64,000 nt of DNA from Chitinophaga alhagiae (GTDB lineage Bacteria > Bacteroidota > Bacteroidia > Chitinophagales > Chitinophagaceae): contig NZ_QXMH01000001.1 in assembly GCF_003568665.1 (NCBI RefSeq), positions 1,054,001-1,118,000 on the forward strand. The letters run 5' to 3'. Made by a program: the position numbers and the translations under genes. This document shows, in pieces, positions 35,094-43,655 of the stretch. Position 1 is the first letter of the stretch. The number at the start of each line of letters is the position of its first letter. The notes beneath the pieces are model-generated. The model was not told the origin of the DNA. It saw only the letters and a list, made by a program, of their open reading frames with translations, and made no database searches.

Positions 35094-35945
35094 TTAAAGC
35101 TGCTGCTCACGCAATTTCAGCAGGGTGATGAACCAGAGGAAAAAAGGCACCAGTATGAGCACCGTAGCCATGATGGCAAACCCTGGCCGGGGCAGTTCCA
35201 CCATGTAATATTCAGTGTCCCATTTGCCATTGATCTTGGCAGACGCCGTCAGCAATGTGTTGATATATGGCATACCGCCATCATACCTGAAGTTGCTGAT
35301 GCCGGTGGCGCCCAGTTTTTGCCCAACGGCCTCCACGTTGGCGGGTTGCGCGCTGCCTATGATCTTTCTCCCCAGGAAACTGTGAACGGCGTGTATACCG
35401 ATAATGATCAGGCAGATCATGACGGCGCTTTTTACGAACGTTTGTTTCCTGAACCAGATGGCGCCCAGCAACACGAAAGACTGCACGTAGACATACATGA
35501 TAAGCAGGCCCGGGGTATACGAGGCATTGAGCCAATACAGGGCATTGGGGTTGCCCAGCCAGTAGATGTCTATGTAATTCATCACCTTCAGGCAGGAGAG
35601 GCAAATAACCGTATACACCAGCGGGTACACCACCAGTGTGAGCAGCACCGCCAGCACCATTTTTTCCAGCGCGGATACCGGCAACATAAGCGCCTGGGTC
35701 CGCTGGCTTTTTTCCGCATACTGTTTAAAAATGGTGGTGGTGAACACGCCGGAAGAAAGTACGAGGCCGATCATGTATATGGTCTGCTGCGTGTTATAAC
35801 TCAGCTCATCGTCCGTGATCAGGAAAAACAGCATGAAGGCCAGCAGCATGCCCGCCAGCGCGGCCATACCGAGCAGGTAGAGCTTGCGGTTGGCCGCCAG
35901 TTGCAGCCTGCAAAGATGAATGAAACGGGAAAATGAAAATTGCAT
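35094..35945 (-). CDS. ABC transporter membrane subunit
   Basis: A 283-residue membrane protein with about six hydrophobic helices and no ATP-binding site. It has no clear family motif; the layout (helices at about 28-48, 62-80, 110-130, 145-165, 180-200 and a last one near 255-275) and the place after an ABC ATPase identify it as the permease. A longer frame to 35993 overlaps the ATPase gene by 38 bases, so ATG 35945 (MQFSFSRF) is preferred, leaving 10 bases. Substrate unknown. Confidence 0.78.
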   Translation of the reverse strand: MQFSFSRFIHLCRLQLAANRKLYLLGMAALAGMLLAFMLFFLITDDELSYNTQQTIYMIGLVLSSGVFTTTIFKQYAEKSQRTQALMLPVSALEKMVLAVLLTLVVYPLVYTVICLSCLKVMNYIDIYWLGNPNALYWLNASYTPGLLIMYVYVQSFVLLGAIWFRKQTFVKSAVMICLIIIGIHAVHSFLGRKIIGSAQPANVEAVGQKLGATGISNFRYDGGMPYINTLLTASAKINGKWDTEYYMVELPRPGFAIMATVLILVPFFLWFITLLKLREQQL

Positions 35946-35955
35946 ACAAAAAGTT

Positions 35956-36792
35956 TTACCGGGTGAACAAGGGAAGGATCTTTTCTTTTTCAACCATTAC
36001 AGCGTTGAAAAACATTTCCATGTCGAGGCGGGAATGTTCTTCCCTGCGGTTAACGGCCACTATGGCGTACCCTTTCAGCGCGCCCTCGCTGTAGAGGGGC
36101 GCTTCTGTTTCCTCAAGGCTCAATACCTGGCGGAAGGAGAGCTTTTCGGTAATGCGGGTTACAGGTTCTTTAAGGATGATGCGGCCGTTCTCCAGTATCA
36201 GCACCTCGTCTATCAGGCTGTCCAGGTCTTTCACCTGGTGAGTGCTGATGATCATGCACTGGTCTTCCCGCAGGCAGCCGGCAATGACCTTGCGGAACTG
36301 GCGTTTGGAGGGAATGTCCAGCCCGTTGGTAGGCTCGTCCATGATCAATATGCGCGCCGTGGTGGCCAGCGCAAAGCTGATGAGCACCTTTTTCTGCTGC
36401 CCGTGGCTGAGGGCGTGCAATTGTTGCCGGCGGGGCACTTCAAACACATCCAGGTGCCTGTCAAAAGCGGCGCTGTCAAAGCCGGGGTAGAACGGCGCAT
36501 ACAGGCGTACATACTGGTCAATGTCCACATCCGGCAGGTGAAAGGCCTCGGGCAGCAGGTATACCTGCCGCAGGAAAGCCGGCTGCCGTTTGGCGGGGTT
36601 GAAGCCCATTACCTGGCATTGGCCGGCTTGCGGGTACAGCAGGCCGCAGATGTTGTACAGCAGGCTGCTTTTGCCGGCGCCGTTCTTTCCCAGCAGGCCG
36701 TAAATGCGGCCCGGCTCAAAGTGGAGCTGCAGGTTGTTCAGCACCAGGTGGCCTTTGCGGTAAGAAAACGTAAGATCTTGCAGGGATATCAT
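35956..36792 (-). CDS. ABC transporter ATP-binding protein
   Basis: A 278-residue ATPase. Walker A GKNGAGKSS (about 37-45), signature LSHGQQKKV, Walker B ILIMDEPTNGLD and a switch histidine in ISTHQ are all present; a C-terminal extension of about 80 residues follows. It should power the membrane protein encoded next. The frame is open to 36840, but that start lies in the palindrome that overlaps the promoter, so ATG 36792 (MISLQDLTFSY) is used. It is the first gene of the operon. Confidence 0.9.
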   Translation of the reverse strand: MISLQDLTFSYRKGHLVLNNLQLHFEPGRIYGLLGKNGAGKSSLLYNICGLLYPQAGQCQVMGFNPAKRQPAFLRQVYLLPEAFHLPDVDIDQYVRLYAPFYPGFDSAAFDRHLDVFEVPRRQQLHALSHGQQKKVLISFALATTARILIMDEPTNGLDIPSKRQFRKVIAGCLREDQCMIISTHQVKDLDSLIDEVLILENGRIILKEPVTRITEKLSFRQVLSLEETEAPLYSEGALKGYAIVAVNRREEHSRLDMEMFFNAVMVEKEKILPLFTR

Positions 36793-36818
36793 ATCGTTGA
36801 AAATTTTGGTCCAACATG

Positions 36819-36840
36819 GTGTACTAGTTAAATAGTACAC
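36819..36840. promoter_or_regulatory. GntR operator of the ABC operon
   Basis: GTGTACTA, six bases, then TAGTACAC: a perfect 8+8 inverted repeat with the GT...AC ends typical of GntR sites. It lies immediately downstream of the -7 box, over the transcription start, and 27 bases before the first gene. Confidence 0.75.
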
Positions 36841-36842
36841 TA

Positions 36843-36873
36843 CAAATGTAGGCGTATTTTTCTATTTTCCAAA
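36843..36873 (-). promoter_or_regulatory. Promoter of the ABC/GntR operon
   Basis: On the minus strand, TTTG (36870-36873), exactly 19 bases, then TACATTTG (36843-36850). Both boxes match the Bacteroidota consensus perfectly, making this the best promoter in the window. Confidence 0.85.
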
Positions 36874-37137
36874 CGCCGGGGAATTTTTTTTTGAGGATGG
36901 CGGCGGCGGTCATTTTCAAAGGGTGCTTACCGGCCAGGGGCATTTACATGTTATTGCCGGGCAGGAAAGAAAGCCGGTTCTCTCATGGTTTCAAGCCCAA
37001 AGAAAGCCCTTTGTTCCTTTCTGCAACACTTGTACCAACACGGCATGCCGCCTCCCCATTCCGGCTGAAACCCGTGATATATATAGCCCCTTGATTACCA
37101 GCACGCATTTTGGCCAACCTACTGACATCCTGCTGCC
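36874..37137. other. Intergenic stretch without a gene
   Basis: About 260 bases between the ABC operon promoter and the repeat cluster. Open frames of 60-120 codons occur by chance but show no family likeness, start signal or neighbour support. I see nothing definite here. Confidence 0.4.
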
Positions 37138-37234
37138 ATCCTTCGGTGATCCTTCGGTTGCGTTCGGTAGCAGTACGGGTTTGAGGGTGTTTAACCGAAG
37201 GTTGACCGAAGGATCACCGAAGGATCATCGAAGG
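37138..37234. repeat. Inverted array of CCGAAGGATCA-type units
   Basis: A 21-base block ATCCTTCGGTGATCCTTCGGT (37138-37158) is repeated as its exact complement at 37205-37225, enclosing 46 bases. Each arm is itself a tandem of an 11-base unit of the form (A)CCGAAGGATC, with about four degenerate copies in the right arm (from about 37193 to 37234). A T-run follows. The pair can form a long hairpin or cruciform. Confidence 0.8.
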
Positions 37235-37350
37235 AATAGCGGGTTTTTTCAAACAAGTTTGCGAACAAGACGGCGTATCAGTAGCATTTAAGGGCAGGCC
37301 GCCCGGGAAAAAATCGCTTTACCATTTCGTAAAACGGGCTGGAAGAAACA

Positions 37351-37485
37351 CGCTCACTTTGCGCAATATCCGCTGCCTTGCCAACACATTCAACCCCGCT
37401 CACTTTTTGCGCAATAAATATCCGGAGGGAACATCCGCTGCCCGCCATACATTCAATCCCGCTCACTTTTTGCGCAATAAATATC
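37351..37485. repeat. 63-bp tandem repeat upstream of the beta-helix gene
   Basis: A 36-base block containing CGCTCACTTTTTGCGCAAT occurs at 37387-37422 and 37450-37485 with one difference, period 63. A shorter copy starts at 37351 with a deletion, giving a 46-base first period. Each unit holds the small palindrome TTGCGCAA. The array ends 35 bases before the start codon at 37521 and could act as a repeated protein-binding site. Confidence 0.75.
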
Positions 37486-37520
37486 ACCCTGTACCGAAAG
37501 AAGCCCTTATTTTCACGGTT

Positions 37521-39872
37521 ATGTTAAAATGGCTTTCTCTTTATTGTATGCTGGCGGCCCTTCCCGCCATGGGGCAAACCCGGCGTATTTACGTGTCTCC
37601 GCAAGGCAACGATGCCAACCCCGGCACCCAGCAGCGGCCGGTAGCGGGCTTGCACCGCGCGCAGCAGCTCTGGCGGGCAGACAACAGCCACCAGAACGTG
37701 ATGGTGGTGCTGGCGGGCGGCACTTATTACCTGGACAGCGCGCTGGTGATCACGCCGGAAGACAATAACAGCATGGACCGGGTGCTCTTTATCATGGGCG
37801 CGGCCGGCCAGCAGGCGGTACTCAGCGGGGCCAGGCCGCTGCAGCCCCGCTGGGAGCACTGGCAACAGGGCATTTACAGGGCCGCCGTGCCGGAACAGGT
37901 GAAGGGCATGGACCGGCTGTTCATCAACGGCCGGCAGCAGGTATTGGCCCGCTATCCCAACTATGACTCCAGTGCCCGTTTTTATCACGGCACGGCGGAA
38001 GACGCTATTGCTCCCGCCCGCATCCAACAGTGGAAAAAACCGGAAGGCGCTGTTGTACACGCGCTGCACCGCGCGGAATGGGGCGGCTATCACTACCGCG
38101 TTACCGGCGTGAATGAAAAAGGAGCCGCCGTGCTGGAAGGCGGCTGGCAAAACAACCGGCAGATGGGCCTGCACCCAAAATACCGCTTTGTGGAAAATGT
38201 GCTGGAAGAGCTGGATGCCCCGCATGAATGGTATTTTGATCCCGCCCAGCATCAATTGTATTATAAACCCGCGCCCGGCACGCCGCCGCCGGCCGCCGTG
38301 GCCTATGCCGAACTGAAAGAACTGGTGGTGATCAAAGGGCTGCCCGGCAAGCCCGTGCGGCAGGTGATGCTGAACAACCTGCAGTTTGCCCAGAACGCCC
38401 GCAGCTTCATGCAAACACAGGAGCCGCTGCTGCGCAGCGACTGGACGATCTACCGCGGCGGCGCCCTCCTGGTGGAGAACGCGGAGCATTGTTACATCGG
38501 CAACTGCTTTTTCAACGAAGTAGGCGGCAATGCCGTATTTGTCAATAATTACAACAAGAACGTAAACATAGACAGTTGCCATATTTACAAGGCCGGGGCC
38601 AGCGGCATTGCCTTTGTGGGCAACCCTTCCGCCGTGCGCTCCCCTGCTTTTGAGTACAACCGGTTTGTGCCTTACCACCAGATGGACTATACGAAGGGGC
38701 CTAAAACGGAAGATTATCCGCGGGATTGTGATGTTCGGGACAACCTCATCCAGTACACGGGTGAAGTGGAAAAACAGTCGGCCGGCGTACAGATCTCCAT
38801 GGCCCAGCACATCACCGTAGCGCACAACACCATCCACAATGTGCCGCGGGCAGGCATCAACGTTAGCGAAGGTACCTGGGGCGGCCACATGATCGGGTTT
38901 AACGATGTATACAACACCGTTCTGGAAACCGGTGACCACGGGGCTTTCAACTCCTGGGGCCGTGACCGTTTCTGGCATCCTGACCGGCGGGTGATGGACA
39001 GCGCCACCGCCCGTAACCCGGAGCTGGCCCTGCTGGACGCCGTGCAGCCCACCGTGATCTACAACAACCGCTTCCGCTGCGACCATGGCTGGGATATTGA
39101 CCTGGACGATGGCTCCTCCAACTACCGCATCTACAACAACATATGCCTCAACGGCGGCCTGAAGCTCCGCGAAGGTTTTTTCAGAACGGTGGAAAACAAT
39201 ATCATGATCAACAATTCTTTCCACCCGCATGTATGGTTCAAAAACAGCGGGGACGTATTCCGCCACAACATTGTTACCACCGCCTACAAACCTATACGGG
39301 TTCCCGTGTGGGGCCAGGAAACGGATCACAACCTCTTTCCGGATGAGGCCGCGCTGAAAGCCGCGCAGGCCAACGGCACAGACGCGCACTCCCTGGCGGG
39401 CGACCCGCAGTTTGAAGATCTTGCCGCCGGCAACTACCGCGTAAAACCCGGCAGCAAAGCGCTGGCCGCAGGTTTCAAAAACTTCAGCATGGAGTTTGGC
39501 ACCCGCATTGCCCGGTTAAAAGCGCTGGCCGCGCCGGTGCCGTTGCCCGCGGAGCTGTTTTTGCAGAAAGGGAACAGCGGCGCGTCCATTCACTGGAAAG
39601 GGGCCACGGTAAAGAATATTGAAGGGCTGGGCGAGCGCTCCGCCACCGGCCTGCCAGACGAGAAGGGCGCTTATTTTGTACAGGTGCCGGAAGGCAGTGA
39701 GGCCTATAAAGCCGGCCTGAGAACGGGCGATGTGGTGATAAAGATCGCGGCTACACCGGTTAACAACATTAAAGACTTTGTATCCCTGTACCAGGAACAC
39801 GCGTGGAAGCAGACAATACCGGTAGTGGTGTTCCGCAACCAGCGGCAGCAGGAGCTGCAGGTAGGGAAATAA
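37521..39872 (+). CDS. Secreted parallel beta-helix protein with C-terminal PDZ domain
   Basis: A 783-residue protein with a signal peptide (cut near AMGQ, residue 18). RRIYVSPQGNDANPGTQQRPVAGLHRAQQL is the usual opening of right-handed beta-helix polysaccharide-active proteins; helix turns rich in Asn, Gly and Ile run to about 660 (for example NVNIDSCHIYKAGASGIAFVGN). Residues about 705-783 are a PDZ domain (AYFVQVPEGSEAYKAGLRTGDVVIKIAATPVNN). The beta-helix suggests a lyase or glycosidase-like role. The PDZ part might hold a partner or terminus. ATG 37521 is used because the frame upstream only translates the tandem repeats. Confidence 0.83.
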   Translation: MLKWLSLYCMLAALPAMGQTRRIYVSPQGNDANPGTQQRPVAGLHRAQQLWRADNSHQNVMVVLAGGTYYLDSALVITPEDNNSMDRVLFIMGAAGQQAVLSGARPLQPRWEHWQQGIYRAAVPEQVKGMDRLFINGRQQVLARYPNYDSSARFYHGTAEDAIAPARIQQWKKPEGAVVHALHRAEWGGYHYRVTGVNEKGAAVLEGGWQNNRQMGLHPKYRFVENVLEELDAPHEWYFDPAQHQLYYKPAPGTPPPAAVAYAELKELVVIKGLPGKPVRQVMLNNLQFAQNARSFMQTQEPLLRSDWTIYRGGALLVENAEHCYIGNCFFNEVGGNAVFVNNYNKNVNIDSCHIYKAGASGIAFVGNPSAVRSPAFEYNRFVPYHQMDYTKGPKTEDYPRDCDVRDNLIQYTGEVEKQSAGVQISMAQHITVAHNTIHNVPRAGINVSEGTWGGHMIGFNDVYNTVLETGDHGAFNSWGRDRFWHPDRRVMDSATARNPELALLDAVQPTVIYNNRFRCDHGWDIDLDDGSSNYRIYNNICLNGGLKLREGFFRTVENNIMINNSFHPHVWFKNSGDVFRHNIVTTAYKPIRVPVWGQETDHNLFPDEAALKAAQANGTDAHSLAGDPQFEDLAAGNYRVKPGSKALAAGFKNFSMEFGTRIARLKALAAPVPLPAELFLQKGNSGASIHWKGATVKNIEGLGERSATGLPDEKGAYFVQVPEGSEAYKAGLRTGDVVIKIAATPVNNIKDFVSLYQEHAWKQTIPVVVFRNQRQQELQVGK

Positions 39873-39991
39873 GGCGGTTGTGAACACTTGCATGCAAAGG
39901 TACCCGCCTGCCGCGGCAGGGCAGCAGCGTTCTCAATAGTGCAGGCGGCTGCCAGGCCAAAGAAGGCTTCCGCTTCCGCACACATCAACAA

Positions 39992-40023
39992 AAGGGCTGA
40001 TCGAACCATCCGACCAGCCCTTT
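39992..40023 (-). terminator. Terminator after glyA
   Basis: AAAGGGCTGATCG (39992-40004) pairs with CGACCAGCCCTTT (40011-40023) over 12 of 13 positions. On the minus strand a T-run follows. The stem is 25 bases after the glyA stop. Confidence 0.7.
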
Positions 40024-40048
40024 GCATGCCATAGCATCACATTATATA

Positions 40049-41329
40049 TTAGCCCAGCTCGGGGTAGAGCGGGAACTGTTTCATGAATTCGTTCACTTCG
40101 CCGCGTACCTTTTTGATCAGGCCGTCGTTATCGGCATCCAGCAGCAGCTTGTCTATCCACTCCACTATCTGCGGCATATGCTCTTCTTTCATGCCGCGGG
40201 TGGTAACGGCGGGCACGCCCACGCGTATACCGGAGGTGATGAAAGGAGATTTGTCATCAAACGGCACCATGTTCTTGTTGGCGGTAATGTCTGCCGTTAC
40301 CAGCACCTGTTCGGCCTTTTTGCCGCTGATGTTCTTGTTGCGCAGGTCTATCAGCAGCAGGTGGTTGTCCGTACCGCCGGAAACGATCTGGTAGTTCTTT
40401 TCCATGAACGCGCGGGCCATGGCCTGGGCGTTGCGGACCATCTGGCGGGCGTATACATCATATTCGTCAGACAGTACTTCAAAGAAAGACACCGCCTTGG
40501 CGGCAATTACGTGCTCCAGCGGGCCGCCCTGTATGCCGGGGAAAACGGCGGTATCCAGCAGGGAGCTCATCATGCGCACTTCGCCTTTGGGCGTTTTGAG
40601 GCCAAAGGGGTTCTCAAAATCCTGCCCCATCATGATCATGCCGCCACGGGGGCCGCGCAGGGTCTTATGGGTGGTGGTGGTCACAAAGTGGCAATGCGCA
40701 AAGGGAGAGTTCAGCAGCCCTTTGGCAATGAGGCCCGCGGGGTGCGCAATGTCTGCCAGCACAAAGGCGCCTACCTTGTCCGCAATTTCGCGGATGCGTT
40801 TATAGTCCCAGTCTCGGCTGTAAGCAGAAGCACCGCAAACGATCAGCTTCGGTTTTTCCTGCAGGGCCACTTCTTCCATTTTATCATATTCCACCAGGCC
40901 GGTCTCTTTGTTCACACCGTAAAAGAACGGCTGGTACAGCTTGCCGGAGAAGTTAACGGCGGAGCCGTGGGTAAGGTGGCCTCCCATGCTCAGGTCAAGG
41001 CCCAGTATTTTGTCTCCGGGCTGAAGAATGGCCAGCATTACTGCGGCATTGGCCTGTGCGCCGGAGTGCGGCTGCACGTTGGCATAAACGGCCCCGAACA
41101 TCTGTTTGGCGCGGTCAATGGCCAGTTGCTCGCTCAGGTCTACCACCTCGCAACCGCCATAGTAGCGGCGGCCGGGGTACCCTTCCGCGTATTTATTGGT
41201 CATTACGTTGCCCATGGCCTGCATAACCTGAAGGCTGGTGAAGTTCTCCGAAGCTATCAGCTCAATGCCATGGCGCTGCCTTTCCAGTTCCTGGCCAATG
41301 ATATCAAATATCTGCTGGTCTCTTTGCAT
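40049..41329 (-). CDS. glyA: Serine hydroxymethyltransferase
   Basis: A 426-residue PLP enzyme of normal length. [39 protein letters not shown] is the SHMT N-terminal signature; [15 protein letters not shown] carries the lysine that binds PLP. It converts serine and tetrahydrofolate to glycine and 5,10-methylene-tetrahydrofolate. A longer frame to 41353 exists, but ATG 41329 ([14 protein letters not shown]) fits the family and leaves room for the promoter. It is a single gene with its own promoter and terminator. Confidence 0.96.
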   Translation of the reverse strand: MQRDQQIFDIIGQELERQRHGIELIASENFTSLQVMQAMGNVMTNKYAEGYPGRRYYGGCEVVDLSEQLAIDRAKQMFGAVYANVQPHSGAQANAAVMLAILQPGDKILGLDLSMGGHLTHGSAVNFSGKLYQPFFYGVNKETGLVEYDKMEEVALQEKPKLIVCGASAYSRDWDYKRIREIADKVGAFVLADIAHPAGLIAKGLLNSPFAHCHFVTTTTHKTLRGPRGGMIMMGQDFENPFGLKTPKGEVRMMSSLLDTAVFPGIQGGPLEHVIAAKAVSFFEVLSDEYDVYARQMVRNAQAMARAFMEKNYQIVSGGTDNHLLLIDLRNKNISGKKAEQVLVTADITANKNMVPFDDKSPFITSGIRVGVPAVTTRGMKEEHMPQIVEWIDKLLLDADNDGLIKKVRGEVNEFMKQFPLYPELG

Positions 41330-41350
41330 GGTGAAGGAAAATTTAAGACG

Positions 41351-41381
41351 CAAAATTAATCATCTTCTTATTAATTATAAA
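41351..41381 (-). promoter_or_regulatory. Promoter of glyA
   Basis: On the minus strand, TTTA (41378-41381), 19 bases, then TAATTTTG (41351-41358), an exact -7 match. It lies 21 bases before the ATG. The rest of the gap to 41550 is AT-rich with no gene. Confidence 0.6.
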
Positions 41382-41550
41382 ACTAGGAATTGACGAAAAG
41401 AGTACTCTTGCTATATAGACCAAATTCCTAATATAAATAGGTTTATCTGATTTCCTAATCGGTTATTAATGATTGATTCCGTAATTTGCCCGCAAATAGA
41501 AGTGTGACAACGGTTTATTCGCAGCAGTGAACCATTTCTAAACCCGATAC

Positions 41551-42543
41551 ATGAAGGCAATTATTCCAGTGGCGGGCGCCGGCACCAAACTGCGCCCACA
41601 CACATATACACAGCCCAAGGCATTGATACCGCTGGCGGGCCGCACCATTTTGAGCATCATTGTAGATCAGCTCGTGGAAGCCGGCATCCGTGAGTTCGTA
41701 TTTGTGGTGGGCTACCTGGGCGAAAAGATCCAGCACTACGTAGAAAAGAAATACCCTGACCTTACCATGCACTTTGTACAGCAAAATGTGCGGGAAGGCA
41801 CCGGCCACGCCATTCTGCTTACGCGGGAGGTGGTGCAGAACGATGAGGTGCTGATAGTGCTGGGCGATACTATTGTGGAGTGCGATTTCAAGGAAGTGAT
41901 CAATTACCCCCATTCCCTGCTGGGCGTGAAAAAGGTGGATGACCCCCGCAACTTCGGCGTGGCGGAGATCAATGAGCACAACATCATTACGCGGGTGGTG
42001 GAAAAACCCCAGATACCCAAGTCTAACCTGGCGCTGGTAGGCATGTACAAGATCAGGGAAACGGAGCAGATGTACCAGTGCCTGCAGGATAATATTGAGC
42101 GGCAGCTGCGCTCGCACGACGAGTTTCAGCTCACAGACGCACTGGAGTGCATGATAGCGCACGGCGTACAGTTCAACGCCTTCAAGGTGAGCAACTGGTT
42201 TGACTGCGGGCGGAAAGATACCTTGCTGGAAACCAACGCCACCCTGCTCAAAAAATACAAGGCGGCCACCAACCCGGTGCTGCCCTACGAGAACACCATC
42301 ATCATCCCTCCCGTGAGCATTGGCGAGGGCTGCAATATCAAGAACAGCATCATAGGCCCCAACGTGGCCATCGGAGACAATACGGTGGTGAGCTATTCCA
42401 TCGTAAAAGATTCCATCATCGGCTCTTTCAGCAACCTGTACGAAGTGGTGCTGAAGTCTTCCCTCATAGGCAGCGATGCCAACATCCGCGGGCTGAGCCA
42501 GAGCCTCAACATCGGGGACAATACGGAGATCGATCTGGGCTAA
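41551..42543 (+). CDS. Sugar-phosphate nucleotidyltransferase
   Basis: A 330-residue protein with an N-terminal nucleotidyltransferase domain (MKAIIPVAGAGTKLRPHTYTQPKALIPLAGR, where G-x-G-T-K-L-x-P...PK is the nucleotide-binding loop) and a C-terminal left-handed beta-helix (about 255-325, hexapeptide repeats such as ISIGEGCNIKNSIIG and VAIGDNTVVS). The loop has Lys where most RmlA-type enzymes have Arg. It activates a sugar 1-phosphate to an NDP-sugar, probably for envelope glycans; which one cannot be told. It precedes the flavin enzyme by 16 bases. Confidence 0.88.
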   Translation: MKAIIPVAGAGTKLRPHTYTQPKALIPLAGRTILSIIVDQLVEAGIREFVFVVGYLGEKIQHYVEKKYPDLTMHFVQQNVREGTGHAILLTREVVQNDEVLIVLGDTIVECDFKEVINYPHSLLGVKKVDDPRNFGVAEINEHNIITRVVEKPQIPKSNLALVGMYKIRETEQMYQCLQDNIERQLRSHDEFQLTDALECMIAHGVQFNAFKVSNWFDCGRKDTLLETNATLLKKYKAATNPVLPYENTIIIPPVSIGEGCNIKNSIIGPNVAIGDNTVVSYSIVKDSIIGSFSNLYEVVLKSSLIGSDANIRGLSQSLNIGDNTEIDLG

Positions 42544-42559
42544 CCAATCACTACAATAC

Positions 42560-43516
42560 ATGGCCGCATTCAGCAACAGCGTAACAAGGCTTTTCGCAAC
42601 AGACTATCCCATTGTGCAGGCCGGCATGGTATGGGCCAGCGGCTGGCGCCTGGCCAGCGCGGTGAGCAACGCCGGCGGGCTGGGGCTTATCGGCTCCGGC
42701 AGCATGTACCCGGAAGTGCTGCGCGAGCACATCCGCAAATGCAAACAGGCCACCGCCCGCTCCTTTGGCGTAAACGTGCCCCTGCTCTACCCTGATATAG
42801 ACCAGCATATACAAGTGATACTGGACGAAGGCGTGCGCATTGTGTTCACCTCCGCCGGCAACCCCAAAACATGGACGCCGCTGCTCAAACAGCATGGCGT
42901 TACGGTGGTACACGTGGTGTCCAGCTCAAAGTTTGCCGTCAAAAGCCAGGATGCGGGCGTAGACGCGGTGGTAGCGGAAGGTTTTGAGGCCGGCGGGCAC
43001 AACGGCCGCGAAGAGACCACCACCATGGTGCTGACGCCCGCCGTGGCAGACGCTGTCAGCATTCCTGTAATTGCGGCCGGGGGCATTGGCTCCGGCAGGG
43101 CCATGGCCGCGGCTTTTGCGCTGGGCGCGCAGGGTGTGCAGGTGGGCAGCCGCTTTGTAGCCACGCCGGAGGCCTCTTCTCACATCAACTTCAAGGAGGC
43201 CGTGGTGAAAGCAGGCGAAGGAGATACCCTCTTGTCCCTCAAACAACTAACCCCTGTACGCCTGCTCAAAAACGCGTTCTTTGAAGAAGTGCGGAAAGCG
43301 GAACAGGCCGGCGCAGACACCGGCGCGTTGGCCGCCCTGCTGGGCCGCGGCCGTGCCAAACGCGGCATGTTTGAAGGCCACCTGGAAGAAGGAGAGCTGG
43401 AAATTGGCCAGGTGAGCGCGCTGATCCATGATATTCAACCCGCCGCAGCCGTTCTGCGCCATATCTGGGAGGAGTTTAACGCCGTAAGGAAAAAGCTGGC
43501 GGAGCAGGGCGCCTGA
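42560..43516 (+). CDS. Nitronate monooxygenase-like flavin protein
   Basis: A 318-residue TIM-barrel FMN protein of the nitronate monooxygenase/2-nitropropane dioxygenase family. PIVQAGMVWASGWRLASAVSNAGGLGLIGSGSM is the family opening; the phosphate-binding GGIGSGRAMAAAFALGAQGVQVGSRFVAT and the active-site EGFEAGGHNGR are present. These enzymes oxidise alkyl nitronates or serve as enoyl reductase-like proteins. It is 16 bases downstream of the nucleotidyltransferase and probably cotranscribed, but no shared pathway is evident. Confidence 0.88.
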   Translation: MAAFSNSVTRLFATDYPIVQAGMVWASGWRLASAVSNAGGLGLIGSGSMYPEVLREHIRKCKQATARSFGVNVPLLYPDIDQHIQVILDEGVRIVFTSAGNPKTWTPLLKQHGVTVVHVVSSSKFAVKSQDAGVDAVVAEGFEAGGHNGREETTTMVLTPAVADAVSIPVIAAGGIGSGRAMAAAFALGAQGVQVGSRFVATPEASSHINFKEAVVKAGEGDTLLSLKQLTPVRLLKNAFFEEVRKAEQAGADTGALAALLGRGRAKRGMFEGHLEEGELEIGQVSALIHDIQPAAAVLRHIWEEFNAVRKKLAEQGA

Positions 43517-43596
43517 AGGCGCTGTGCCGTATGGAAACGGTAAACTGAAAAGAAAATAGCAAGCGCCGGCTGATGAAGCAGGCCCCGAAAAGCACA

Positions 43597-43626
43597 AGCA
43601 GGGCCCCGGTTCTTCCGGAGCCCTGC
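43597..43626. terminator. Hairpin between convergent genes
   Basis: AGCAGGG and CCCTGCT (43597-43603 and 43619-43625, approximately) with inner CCGG pairing form a stem with one internal mismatch. T-runs are weak on both sides, so its strength is doubtful. Confidence 0.45.
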
Positions 43627-43655
43627 TGTCTGCATATCTGTTTTAACTATTCTTC

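Noticed and set aside
37387..37485. 36-base repeats with a 27-base interval, like a short CRISPR array
   Set aside because: Only two good copies plus one deleted copy, the interval shares sequence with the flanks, and there are no cas genes in the window.
37278..37487. Minus-strand 69-codon frame with a repeated peptide
   Set aside because: The repetition is just the 63-bp DNA repeat, whose length is a multiple of three; there is no likeness to any protein family.
37524..39389. 621-codon frame antisense to the beta-helix gene
   Set aside because: Its composition is typical of complementary-strand shadows and the sense gene has a signal peptide and known domains.
40022..41359. 445-codon plus-strand frame over glyA
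   Set aside because: GlyA on the minus strand is unmistakable.
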